Shown piece by piece: positions 1 through 8,210 of a stretch of DNA of 55,024 nucleotides. Position 1 is the first letter of the stretch; every line of letters starts with the position of its first letter. Source of the DNA: Parvibaculum sp. GTDB lineage: Bacteria > Pseudomonadota > Alphaproteobacteria > Parvibaculales > Parvibaculaceae. A model generated the notes under the pieces. That model searched no databases. It was not told where the DNA came from and saw only the letters and a list, made by a program, of their open reading frames with translations. Where the stretch lies: the NCBI GenBank assembly GCA_030649335.1, contig JAUSLL010000134.1, positions 1 to 55,024 of the forward strand, given 5' to 3'. A program made the translations under genes and the position numbers.

Positions 1-49
1 CCATCTTTGCCTCAGCATCCGGCGCGACTGGATGCTGAGGCAAAGATGG
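1..49. repeat. Perfect 20-bp inverted repeat at the window edge
   Basis: Positions 1-20 are exactly complementary to 30-49, with a 9-base loop at 21-29. The stem may continue to the left of the window. There is no T-run after it on the + strand. It could be the terminator of a gene lying outside the window or a mobile palindromic repeat; its 100 bp distance from the photolyase start makes a role in that gene less likely. Confidence 0.6.
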
Positions 50-151
50 AATGTGTATTGAGTGCCAGATTAGAAAAACCACCCATCCCACACTGATCCA
101 TCCGCCATCCTCGCGCGTAAACCCCCATGACACCGCCTGTCAGGGGGATTG

Positions 152-1591
152 ATGACCACCATCGTTTGGTTTCGCAAAGACCTGAGATTGGCCGATAATC
201 CGGCTCTTGCAGACGCTTGCGCGCGCGGCGGTCCGGTCATTCCGCTTTTCATCCTCGACCCCGCCGAGCCGCTTGGCGGTGCCTCGCGCTGGTGGCTCCA
301 CCACAGTCTTGAATCACTCTCACAGGCTTGCGCTGCGCTTGGTGCGCCGCTCGTCCTGCGCGCCGGTCCGCCTGCCGATCTCCTCCTCACCCTTGCAGGC
401 GAGACCGGCGCGACCTCCATTGTCTGGAACCGTCGCTACGAGCCGGAAATCATTGCGCGCGACACGGTGCTCAAATCCGCACTCGCCGCCAAAGGCCTCG
501 ACGCGCGAAGTTTCAACGGCTCTCTCCTCGTCGAGCCATCCGCCCTGCGCACCTTCAGCGGTGAGCCCTACAAAGTCTTCTCGCCCTTCTGGCGCACGCT
601 GGCGGGCTTTGCGCCTTTCGCCGCGCCGCGTCCCGCGCCGCATGTGTTACGCGCGCTGGCCGTGCCGGTTGTCTCCGATGCGCTTGATGAATGGTCTCTG
701 CTACCACATGCGCCGGATTGGGCCGCAGGCCTTCGCGCCACATGGCAACCGGGCGAAGCCGCAGCCGCGACGCGCCTTGGTGATTTTCTTGATGTCGATG
801 TCGCGTCCTATCCCGTCATGCGCGACCGCATGGACAAGGCAGGCACCTCGCGTCTCGCAGCCCATCTCCATTGGGGCGAGGTTTCCATACATCAGGCTTG
901 GCAGGCCGCGGCCATGACAGCAGACGCCAATCCTGCCGCCGCTGCGGGTGTCGGCGCTTTCCAGCGGCAATTGGCATGGCGCGAATTTTCCGCCCACCTC
1001 CTCTTCCACTGGCCGCATCTGGCCAAAAAGGCGTGGAAGCCCGCCTATGAGAATTTTCCGTGGACGGATAATGAAGCGCATTTCACCGCATGGACCAAAG
1101 GCCGCACCGGCTATCCGGTGGTGGACGCTGCCATGCGTGCGCTTTGGGCCACAGGCACAATGCACAATCGCGCCCGCATGATCGTCGCGTCTTTTCTCGT
1201 CAAGCATCTGCTCATCGATTGGCGGCGCGGCGCGGATTGGTTTGAAGACACGCTGGTCGATGCCGATCTCGCCAACAACAGGGCAGGCTGGCAATGGGTG
1301 GCCGGTTCAGGGTCCGACGCCTCGCCCTATTTCCGCATTTTCAATCCGGTCCTTCAGGGCCAGAAATTCGACCCCGACGGTGCCTTCGTGCGCCAATGGG
1401 TCCCCGAGCTCGCCGGGCTCGACAATCGCTTCATCCATCAGCCCTGGTCCGCCCCCGGCCACGCGCTCGATGAAGCTGGTATCCTGCCCGGCGAAACCTA
1501 CCCGCATCCCGTCGTCGATCACGACTACGCCCGCAAGCGTGCGCTTGATGCCTTGGCCTCGATGAAGAGTAATCAGCTCACGGAAGTATAA
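152..1591 (+). CDS. phrB: Deoxyribodipyrimidine photolyase (class I type)
   Basis: Light-driven flavoenzyme that splits cyclobutane pyrimidine dimers in DNA. The 479-residue length is close to the usual 470-480. The N-terminal antenna-binding alpha/beta domain opens with WFRKDLRLADNPAL. The C-terminal FAD domain shows FQRQLAWREFSAHLLFHWP, the TGMHNR-like segment ATGTMHNRARM, and DLANNRAGWQWVAGSGSDA followed by YFRIFNP, all hallmarks of the photolyase/cryptochrome family. ATG at 152 is preferred to the TTG at 149 because the AGGGGG at 142-147 sits four bases before it. The 3' end overlaps the convergent RNA methyltransferase by 19 bp. Substrate class (CPD rather than 6-4) is inferred from overall similarity to the E. 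coli-like enzymes. Confidence 0.93.
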   Translation: MTTIVWFRKDLRLADNPALADACARGGPVIPLFILDPAEPLGGASRWWLHHSLESLSQACAALGAPLVLRAGPPADLLLTLAGETGATSIVWNRRYEPEIIARDTVLKSALAAKGLDARSFNGSLLVEPSALRTFSGEPYKVFSPFWRTLAGFAPFAAPRPAPHVLRALAVPVVSDALDEWSLLPHAPDWAAGLRATWQPGEAAAATRLGDFLDVDVASYPVMRDRMDKAGTSRLAAHLHWGEVSIHQAWQAAAMTADANPAAAAGVGAFQRQLAWREFSAHLLFHWPHLAKKAWKPAYENFPWTDNEAHFTAWTKGRTGYPVVDAAMRALWATGTMHNRARMIVASFLVKHLLIDWRRGADWFEDTLVDADLANNRAGWQWVAGSGSDASPYFRIFNPVLQGQKFDPDGAFVRQWVPELAGLDNRFIHQPWSAPGHALDEAGILPGETYPHPVVDHDYARKRALDALASMKSNQLTEV

Positions 1592-2358
1592 TGCGCGTGC
1601 AGTGCAAGGCTTGCCGCCACCATCGCATTGAGGCTTTCAACATTGCCCGTGGTTTCAATGGCAAGGCGTTTGGCATCGAGTGTTTCGGGCAGGCCCATGC
1701 CTTCTTCCCCCAGCACAATGCGAATATCGCGCGGCCATTTATACCGGCTCATCGCCTCGCCCGTGCCGTCGAGCGCCACCACGGGGCCGCTCGCGTGCTC
1801 AAGCGTGCGCAGCGACGGGCCGCGCGCCATCTTGAGGTGCATCTGGGCGTTCGCACCCGCGCGCAAGGCTTTGGGGTGGAAGGGGTTTGCCGCTTCTTCC
1901 ATGAGGATAAGTTTTTTGACGCCGAAGGCGGCCGCACTCCGCATCAGCGCGCCGAGATTATTGGGGTCGCCCAGCGCCACCATCAGTTCGAGCCCCTCGG
2001 GCGGACGGCTGAGGTCGGCTTGCGGCAGCTCTGGCACCTTGCCGATCAGGAGCGGGAAATTTGTCCCCGAAATATCGAGTTTGTCGAAGAGGGTCCGCGG
2101 CAGGCGATAGCGGTCGAGCGAGGCGGGGATATCGAGATCGGCCACGTCTTTAGGCTCGCATGCAACCACGACATGGAAAGGCTCGAATCCTGACAGGAAA
2201 GGCTCGGAAATCGACTTGAGTGCTTCAGGGACAAGCTTGCGTCCGGCGAGGATGTAAAGCCCGTGCTTTTTGATGGCGCGCCCGTCCTGCAAATCATTCC
2301 AGATTTTAAACTGGGGATTTTGCGCGCTCTCGATCAGCCGCCATAATTCACCGCTCAT
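1573..2358 (-). CDS. TrmH/SpoU-family RNA 2'-O-ribose methyltransferase
   Basis: AdoMet-dependent methylation of a ribose 2'-OH in rRNA or tRNA. The three SPOUT knot motifs are all present in the C-terminal half: ALGDPNNLGALMRSAAAFG (motif 1 with the catalytic Arg), IVLGEEGMGLP (motif 2) and VESLNAMVAASLALHA (motif 3). The N-terminal part resembles a substrate-binding domain but gives no specificity. The open frame extends upstream to 2481, but that would overlap the tRNA-Thr gene, so ATG at 2358 (MSGELWRLIE, 261 residues) is chosen. Could be RlmB-like (23S rRNA) or a tRNA enzyme; the exact target nucleotide cannot be told from sequence. Confidence 0.85.
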   Translation of the reverse strand: MSGELWRLIESAQNPQFKIWNDLQDGRAIKKHGLYILAGRKLVPEALKSISEPFLSGFEPFHVVVACEPKDVADLDIPASLDRYRLPRTLFDKLDISGTNFPLLIGKVPELPQADLSRPPEGLELMVALGDPNNLGALMRSAAAFGVKKLILMEEAANPFHPKALRAGANAQMHLKMARGPSLRTLEHASGPVVALDGTGEAMSRYKWPRDIRIVLGEEGMGLPETLDAKRLAIETTGNVESLNAMVAASLALHAHYTSVS

Positions 2359-2455
2359 GCGTCCCGCCGCAACTTTCTTCAGGTGGGGATAGAGGGCCAA
2401 ATTAGGCCGCTTCGCCCTGACTGGCGAGCCGAAATGCCTGAATTTCAAGGGAAAA

Positions 2456-2530
<75 letters not shown>

Positions 2531-2715
2531 CGCTGCATCGCGGGTCACCAACGGGTGTTGACTGCGGAAGCGGGCGGAAAGTGCCACAGGGGGGGCTTTG
2601 GTGCAACTGGGAAAGGCTATGATTTTCGGTCTATTATCCAGCTTTGTTGACGCCCTCTCCGCTATGGTCCATATGCGGAGAAACGCGTAAATCCCTTATA
2701 CCTTCGGTGGTTCCC

Positions 2716-2914
2716 ATGGCCGGCCCAGATCGCATCAAAAACAACTCAGACGACAACAGCACACGTCGCCCCCACGGTCAGGGTCCCGCCCGCGCCGATC
2801 AGGCGCGCGAGGCCCGTCAGGCAGAAGCCCTGCGTGCCAATTTGCGCAAGCGCAAAGCCCAGGCAAAAGCACAAGCCGCAGACGCCAAAGCGCCCGAAAA
2901 AGGCCCCAAAGCCT
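2716..2914 (+). CDS. Small basic protein upstream of murA
   Basis: A 66-residue protein (stop codon finishing at 2916) starting MAGPDRIKNN and ending in a run rich in Ala, Lys, Arg and Gln (EALRANLRKRKAQAKAQ). No signal peptide or membrane segment. Short lysine/arginine/alanine-rich proteins with an EALRxNLRKRK-like stretch are found ahead of murA in other alphaproteobacteria, which supports this as a real gene. The frame is open further upstream to 2644, but ATG at 2716 gives the conserved-looking N terminus. Function unknown; the charge would fit nucleic-acid binding, which is only inference. Confidence 0.6.
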
Positions 2915-2976
2915 AAGTATTTTAGGTCATCGCCGCCCCTTGGGCAGCATTCCTTCAGGCCCTCACCGGACGTTTC

Positions 2977-4263
2977 ATGGACACGATTCACATTCGCGGC
3001 AACCGTCGTTTGAACGGTACGATCCCGATCAGCGGCGCCAAGAATGCGGCCCTGCCGCTGATGATCGCCGCCTTGTTGACGGACGAAACCCTGACGCTGT
3101 CCAACATCCCGCGCCTCACCGACGTGCGCACACTGGCAAAATTGCTCGGTGTTCTCGGCTCAAAGGTTGAACGCACCGAGGCAGCTGACGCCGCGAGTCT
3201 CGATGGCGACACACTGTCGCTGACCACACCCGAAATCCTCTCGACGCTCGCACCATATGAGATCGTCTCCCAGATCCGCGCCACTTTCTGGGTGCTGGGT
3301 CCGCTGCTCGCCCGTTGCCGGACAGCCAAAGTCTCGCTGCCCGGCGGCTGCGCCATCGGTGCGCGCCCCGTCGATCTCTACCTCAAAGGCCTCCAGAAAA
3401 TGGGTGCCGAGATCACGGTCGAGGAAGGTTATGTGCTGGCCAGCGCGCCAGATGGTCTCAAAGGCGCGGTCATCCGCTCGCCCATTGTCTCCGTTGGCGC
3501 GACCCACACGCTATTGATGGCGGCAACACTCGCCGACGGTGAAACCGTCCTTGAAAACGCCGCCCGCGAGCCCGAAATCACCGATCTTGCCCGCTGCCTG
3601 ATCGCCATGGGCGCGAAGATCGAAGGCGTTGGCACCTCGACCTTGCGCATCACCGGCGTCAAACGTCTTCACGGCGCGACGCATACGGTGGTTGCCGACC
3701 GCATCGAAGCAGGCACCTATGCCATTGCCGCCGCCATGACCGGCGGTGACGTCACGCTGACGGGTGCCGACCCTGAAACCTTCGAGGCCGCGCTGTCTGT
3801 GTTGCGTGCCGCCGGTGCCAATGTTGAAGCCGCACCGGGTCGCATCCGCATCACGCGCAACGGCGAACGCCTGCAAGCAACAGATGTTGTGACACAAGTC
3901 TTTCCGGGCTTCCCGACGGATTTGCAGGCGCAGTTCATGGCCCTGATGACGATTGCCGAAGGCGAAAGCGAAATCACCGAAACCATCTTCGAAAACCGCT
4001 TCATGCATGTGCAGGAACTGGCCCGTTTCGGCGCGAATATTTCACTCCACGGCGACAAGGCCCTGATCCACGGCGTCGAACGCCTCACTGGCGCACCGGT
4101 CATGGCGTCCGATCTTCGGGCGTCTGCTGCCCTTGTCATTGCGGCGCTGGCAGCCGAAGGTGAAACAACGATCAATCGCGTCTATCATCTCGACCGCGGC
4201 TTTGACCGTATGGAAGAGAAACTCGGTGCCTGTGGTGCCGAAATCTGGCGTGTGAAAGCCTGA
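2977..4263 (+). CDS. murA: UDP-N-acetylglucosamine 1-carboxyvinyltransferase
   Basis: Transfers enolpyruvate from PEP to UDP-GlcNAc, the first committed step of peptidoglycan synthesis in the cytoplasm. 428 residues, the normal size for MurA. The active-site lysine-asparagine pair is in [10 protein letters not shown] (Lys22), and the catalytic loop reads [15 protein letters not shown] with Cys125. The presence of Cys rather than Asp at this position predicts the usual fosfomycin-sensitive form. The C terminus carries [17 protein letters not shown] and HLDRGF. It leads a co-directional block with a DUF2948 gene and hisD, the order seen in many alphaproteobacteria. Confidence 0.97.
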   Translation: MDTIHIRGNRRLNGTIPISGAKNAALPLMIAALLTDETLTLSNIPRLTDVRTLAKLLGVLGSKVERTEAADAASLDGDTLSLTTPEILSTLAPYEIVSQIRATFWVLGPLLARCRTAKVSLPGGCAIGARPVDLYLKGLQKMGAEITVEEGYVLASAPDGLKGAVIRSPIVSVGATHTLLMAATLADGETVLENAAREPEITDLARCLIAMGAKIEGVGTSTLRITGVKRLHGATHTVVADRIEAGTYAIAAAMTGGDVTLTGADPETFEAALSVLRAAGANVEAAPGRIRITRNGERLQATDVVTQVFPGFPTDLQAQFMALMTIAEGESEITETIFENRFMHVQELARFGANISLHGDKALIHGVERLTGAPVMASDLRASAALVIAALAAEGETTINRVYHLDRGFDRMEEKLGACGAEIWRVKA

Positions 4264-4274
4264 ACGGAAACCCG

Positions 4275-4718
4275 ATGAGCGACCTGCGCCTCAACGCCGA
4301 AGATGTGGCCGACCTTGAAATCATTTCGACCTGCCTGCAGGACGCGGTGACGCAAGTGCGCGACCTCGCCTATTTGCCGCAGGTCCGCCGCTTCGCCATG
4401 GTCGTCAACCGCTTCCGTTGGGAACGCGAACCTAAAGGTGGCGCGACCCACGAGCGCACCCGCGCCGGACTTCACTTTGACAATGTCAGCGTCGCCCGCG
4501 CGCGCGGCATCGCGCAGGATCGCAGCGACGGCATCCTTAATTTGCTCTCCGTCCGCTTTGAAGAACTCAATGCGCCCTCGGGCATCGTTACGCTCACTTT
4601 TTCAGGCGGCGGCGAAATCAGACTTGAGGTTGAGGCGCTCGATGTCCATCTGTCAGACCTCGGCCTCGTCTGGGAAACGCCGAACCTGCCCCGCCACGAT
4701 CTCGAAACAGACAAGTAA
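4275..4718 (+). CDS. DUF2948 family protein
   Basis: A 147-residue soluble protein of unknown function, starting MSDLRLNAEDVADLEIISTC, with the LQDAVTQVRDLAYLP and RRFAMVVNRFRWE stretches typical of DUF2948. The C-terminal half ends with a predicted beta-rich region (LTFSGGGEIRLEVE). The gene begins 12 bp after the murA stop and stops six bases before hisD, so the three genes are almost certainly co-transcribed. The position between murA and hisD is a recurring alphaproteobacterial arrangement. No catalytic motif is visible. Confidence 0.85.
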   Translation: MSDLRLNAEDVADLEIISTCLQDAVTQVRDLAYLPQVRRFAMVVNRFRWEREPKGGATHERTRAGLHFDNVSVARARGIAQDRSDGILNLLSVRFEELNAPSGIVTLTFSGGGEIRLEVEALDVHLSDLGLVWETPNLPRHDLETDK

Positions 4719-4723
4719 CCAAA

Positions 4724-6016
4724 ATGGCCATCCGTCTCAACGCAGCCGATAAGGGCTTTGAAGCGGCTTTCAAGACTTTGCTTGAAGGCAAGCGCGAAAC
4801 GTCGGTCGATGTGAACGATGTCGTGACCGCTATCATCGCCGATGTGCGCAAGCGCGGCGACGTAGCCTTGGTCGAGCTCACCAACAAATTCGACCGCGTT
4901 TCGCTCACCGCCGAAACACTGCGTATCCCCGACGCAGATCTTGATGCCGCGCTCGGCAAATGCGATCCCGCGACACTTGAGGCGCTGCGCCTCGCCAAAT
5001 CCCGCATCGAGGCCTATCACGCGCGCCAGAAGCCGGAAGATTCCCGCTTCACAGACGCGGCCGGCGTCGGCCTCGGTCACCGCTGGACTGCCGTTGGCGC
5101 AGTTGGCCTTTACGTGCCGGGCGGCACTGCGAATTATCCAAGCTCCGTGCTGATGAACGCCGTGCCTGCCAAGGTCGCGGGCGTCAAGCGCGTGGTCATG
5201 GTCGTGCCGACACCGGACGACAAAGTGAACCCGCTGGTGCTGGCCGCCGCCCGCATTGCAGGCGTTGACGAAGTCTACCGCGTCGGTGGCGCCCAAGCTG
5301 TGGCCGCACTTGCCTATGGCACCGCGACCATCGCGGCTGTCGATAAAATCGTCGGCCCCGGCAATGCCTTTGTTGCCGCCGCCAAGCGTCAGGTCTTCGG
5401 CACAGTCGGCATCGACATGATCGCAGGTCCGTCCGAAATTCTCGTTGTTGCAGACGGCGACAATGACCCTGACTGGATCGCCGCTGATCTTCTGTCGCAA
5501 GCCGAGCATGATGAAAGCTCGCAGTCGATCCTCATCACTGATGATGGGGCATTTGCCACGCGCGTTGAGGAAGCCGTCATCCGCCAGCTCAAGCTTCTCC
5601 CGCGCGAGACGACGGCCACGAAAAGCTGGGCTGATTTCGGCGCGGTCATCATTGTCAAATCGCTTGATGATGCGGTGGCGCTTGTCGATCGTCTGGCCCC
5701 CGAGCACCTCGAAATCGCGCTGGATGATCCCGAACCAATGGCGGCCAAAATCTCCAACGCGGGTGCGATCTTTCTGGGTCGCTATACGCCGGAGGCCATT
5801 GGCGATTATGTGGCGGGTTCTAACCACGTCCTGCCGACAGCACGCAGCGCGCGTTTTTCGTCCGGCCTCAATGTGCTCGACTTCATGAAACGCACCTCCA
5901 TCGTGCGATGCGATGCGGCCTCGCTCGCCGCCATCGGACCCGCCGCTGTGGCACTGGCGGCAGCCGAAGGGCTTGACGCACACGGTAGGTCCGTATCGAT
6001 CCGGCTCAATAAATAA
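4724..6016 (+). CDS. hisD: Histidinol dehydrogenase
   Basis: Catalyses the last two steps of histidine synthesis, L-histidinol to L-histidine with two NAD+. 430 residues, as expected. Signature segments include VGLYVPGGTANYPSSVLM, the family signature around DMIAGPSEILVVAD, the zinc-ligand region LLSQAEHDESSQ, the catalytic APEHLEI and the C-terminal GDYVAGSNHVLPT. The start ATG at 4724 lies five bases after the upstream stop. The other histidine genes are not in the window, so hisD is detached from a his operon here, as is common in alphaproteobacteria. Confidence 0.97.
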   Translation: MAIRLNAADKGFEAAFKTLLEGKRETSVDVNDVVTAIIADVRKRGDVALVELTNKFDRVSLTAETLRIPDADLDAALGKCDPATLEALRLAKSRIEAYHARQKPEDSRFTDAAGVGLGHRWTAVGAVGLYVPGGTANYPSSVLMNAVPAKVAGVKRVVMVVPTPDDKVNPLVLAAARIAGVDEVYRVGGAQAVAALAYGTATIAAVDKIVGPGNAFVAAAKRQVFGTVGIDMIAGPSEILVVADGDNDPDWIAADLLSQAEHDESSQSILITDDGAFATRVEEAVIRQLKLLPRETTATKSWADFGAVIIVKSLDDAVALVDRLAPEHLEIALDDPEPMAAKISNAGAIFLGRYTPEAIGDYVAGSNHVLPTARSARFSSGLNVLDFMKRTSIVRCDAASLAAIGPAAVALAAAEGLDAHGRSVSIRLNK

Positions 6017-6063
6017 ACCCACCCTCGCTTCACACGGTCAAATCGGCATAGAGTGTCGCAACC

Positions 6064-6582
6064 TTGTGTGTGGCCAATATCGAGTGCTCTATTTTGGATA
6101 CTCTGGACGGCAAGTCGCGGTTTCGCATCGCCGAGCTCGTGCTCGACGAGCGTACCGTCATGCGCCGTTCGCCGGATGTGGAGCATGAGCGCAAGGTCGC
6201 CATTTTCGATCTGCTCGAAGAAAACAGTTTTGCGCCCACCGGCAGCGAAGGCGGACCCTATCTGCTGCATCTCGCCATCGAAGAGAACCGCCTCGTCTTC
6301 GACATCAGGCTCGAAGGCGGCGAGGCCCACGGCAAGATCATGCTGTCGCTCTCGCCATTCCGCAAAATCATCAAAGACTATTTCATGATTTGCGAGAGCT
6401 ATTACGACGCCATCAAAACGGCAGCACCGGCCCAGATCGAGGCCATCGACATGGGTCGGCGCGGGCTCCACAACGAAGGGTCGGAATTGCTGCGTGAGCG
6501 TCTGGCAGGCAAGGTCGAGATCGATTTCGACACATCGCGCCGCCTGTTCACGCTGATCTGCGTCCTGCATATCAAAGGTTGA
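6064..6582 (+). CDS. UPF0262 family protein
   Basis: An uncharacterised alphaproteobacterial protein of about 170 residues. The diagnostic stretch is [19 protein letters not shown], followed by [19 protein letters not shown] and a C-terminal [17 protein letters not shown]. No ATG is available near the N terminus: candidates are TTG at 6064 or GTG at 6070, and neither has a strong ribosome-binding site, so the start is uncertain by a few codons. It follows hisD by 47 bp and precedes a phosphatase-like gene by 7 bp, so it is probably in the same transcript. Confidence 0.8.
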   Translation: MCVANIECSILDTLDGKSRFRIAELVLDERTVMRRSPDVEHERKVAIFDLLEENSFAPTGSEGGPYLLHLAIEENRLVFDIRLEGGEAHGKIMLSLSPFRKIIKDYFMICESYYDAIKTAAPAQIEAIDMGRRGLHNEGSELLRERLAGKVEIDFDTSRRLFTLICVLHIKG

Positions 6583-6589
6583 TGCCCTG

Positions 6590-7054
6590 ATGAGCAGCGC
6601 CGCGACCCCGCCCAAATTGCCAGGCTCCGTGCTCTACACCTGCAACCTCAATGCGGTGCGTTCGCCCATGGCCGAGGCGCTGACGCGCAACCTTTACGGC
6701 AAGCGTTTCTTTGTCGAGAGCGCAGGCTTGGAGCCAGCCGACCGCGATCCCTTTGTTGTCGAAGTCATGCGCGAGATCGGCATTGATATGTCCGGCGACA
6801 AGCCTCTGGCGGTTGATGCGGTGGATATCGGCGCCTTCGATCTGGTGATTTGCATGACGCCCGAAAGCTGCACCCATGTGACCGAGCTTGCCCGCGCGCA
6901 AGCCGTCGAGATCGAGTTCTGGCCGACGCTCGATCCCTTCGCGGCAGGCGAGATGGGATCGCGCGAACAACGCCTCGTGGCTTATCGCCGGTTGCGCGAT
7001 GATTTACTGAGTATGATCACGCACCGCTTCGGCCCCTGCGACGCCGCAGCCTGA
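6590..7054 (+). CDS. Low-molecular-weight protein-tyrosine-phosphatase-like protein
   Basis: 154 residues. The P-loop CNLNAVRS matches the CX5R(S/T) signature of low-molecular-weight phosphatases and ArsC-type arsenate reductases, and the general-acid Asp-Pro pair appears in FWPTLDPFA. The usual spacing between P-loop and DP is kept, so it should be catalytically competent, though the P-loop sequence is atypical (tyrosine phosphatases usually have CxGNxCRS). Association with UPF0262 and infA is recurrent in alphaproteobacteria, which argues for a housekeeping role rather than arsenic resistance; the substrate is unknown. Confidence 0.8.
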   Translation: MSSAATPPKLPGSVLYTCNLNAVRSPMAEALTRNLYGKRFFVESAGLEPADRDPFVVEVMREIGIDMSGDKPLAVDAVDIGAFDLVICMTPESCTHVTELARAQAVEIEFWPTLDPFAAGEMGSREQRLVAYRRLRDDLLSMITHRFGPCDAAA

Positions 7055-7203
7055 ACCTTAAATACCGCTTATATTGTTATTTTTCAATGGCTTACCGGAT
7101 GGTTGTTCCGGTGTCCCGTCGGGTGCGGTCCTTTTAGCCTTCGTCACCCTTGATTTCGCGCCGCTTTGTGACCATTCTCCCGCCAAATCTCAAAGGAATT
7201 TGA

Positions 7204-7422
7204 ATGTCTAAAGAAGAACTGCTTGAGTTTCCGGGTGTTGTGTCGGAATTGCTTCCGAACGCGACGTTCCGCGTCAAACTCGAGAACGAACACGAAATCA
7301 TCGCCCACACAGCAGGCAAGATGCGCAAGAACCGTATCCGCGTGCTGGCCGGCGACAAGGTGCTGGTCGAAATGACCCCTTATGATCTGACCAAAGGCCG
7401 GATTACCTATCGCTTCAAGTGA
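7204..7422 (+). CDS. infA: Translation initiation factor IF-1
   Basis: 72-residue S1-like OB-fold protein that binds the ribosomal A site during initiation. The sequence starts [19 protein letters not shown] and contains [19 protein letters not shown] and ends GRITYRFK, diagnostic of IF-1. An AAGGA ribosome-binding site stands seven bases before ATG. It is separated from the phosphatase gene by about 150 bp that may hold its own promoter. Confidence 0.98.
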   Translation: MSKEELLEFPGVVSELLPNATFRVKLENEHEIIAHTAGKMRKNRIRVLAGDKVLVEMTPYDLTKGRITYRFK

Positions 7423-7506
7423 TCGGCTGCCCGGGCGCACGCCCCGGGGTCTCTCGGTGCGGTTGAGACGGATGTCCATGCCTGATCCCCACCTGTGATC
7501 CCACCC

Positions 7507-8103
7507 ATGATTTCTGAACAAGCTAAACTGATCCTCGCCAGCGCCTCGCCGCGCCGTCTAGCGCTTCTGGCGCAGATCGGCATTGTGCCGGACGCTGTGC
7601 GTGCCGCCGACCTTGATGAAGCGCCGTTGAAGCTCGAATTGCCCCGAGTTCATGCGATCCGTCTTGCGCACGAAAAGGCGCAGGCTGTGGCAGAGCTTGA
7701 GCCGCAGGCCTTTGTCCTCGCCGCTGACACGGTGGTGGCCGCAGGAAGGCGCATTTTGCCGAAAGCCGAAACAGAGGCCGACGTGCGCCAATGTCTCGAC
7801 ATTTTGTCAGGCCGCGCGCATCGCGTTTACACCGCCATTTGCCTCATTGATCCGGCGGGTATCGTGCGCGAACGCGTCAGCGAAACCCGCGTTAGCTTCA
7901 AACGACTGTCCGCCGCCGAACTCAATGCCTATATCGCAGGCGGCGAAGGGCAGGGCAAAGCGGGTGGTTATGCAATACAAGGCAGCGCCGCCGCATTTGT
8001 CCGTTTGCTGAATGGCAGCTATTCGGGCGTTGTCGGCCTGCCGTTGTTTGAGGCCGGAACCCTGCTCGCAAGTGCGGGATTTGCCGCTTCGGCCCCGCGC
8101 TAA
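7507..8103 (+). CDS. Maf-family nucleoside triphosphate pyrophosphatase
   Basis: Hydrolyses non-canonical or selected nucleoside triphosphates to the monophosphate, probably as house-cleaning. The N-terminal [14 protein letters not shown] matches the Maf SxSPRR motif. AADTVV holds the catalytic Asp and [16 protein letters not shown] is the third family motif, with GLPLFE near the end. 198 residues. ATG at 7507 is preferred to the in-frame GTG at 7495 because the protein then begins directly with the core strand. The infA-maf-RNase E/G-yacG order is an alphaproteobacterial standard. Subfamily (dTTP/UTP or m7GTP specificity) not assigned. Confidence 0.93.
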   Translation: MISEQAKLILASASPRRLALLAQIGIVPDAVRAADLDEAPLKLELPRVHAIRLAHEKAQAVAELEPQAFVLAADTVVAAGRRILPKAETEADVRQCLDILSGRAHRVYTAICLIDPAGIVRERVSETRVSFKRLSAAELNAYIAGGEGQGKAGGYAIQGSAAAFVRLLNGSYSGVVGLPLFEAGTLLASAGFAASAPR

Positions 8104-8210
8104 CAGCACTATCCATCACGCCAAAGAATGTTAGGATTATCCCCAACGGGGAATTAAAGAGGATCGGCGATAACGCGCGCGGGGGTGCGGGTTGTGGCTC
8201 AAGGGATTGC

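Noticed and set aside
4472..6022. 516-codon open frame antisense to hisD
   Set aside because: It covers the whole of a well-supported gene on the other strand and shows no protein-family signature.
7430..7448. CCCGGG...CCCGGG hairpin after infA
   Set aside because: The stem is six bases with no T-run, too weak to call as a terminator.
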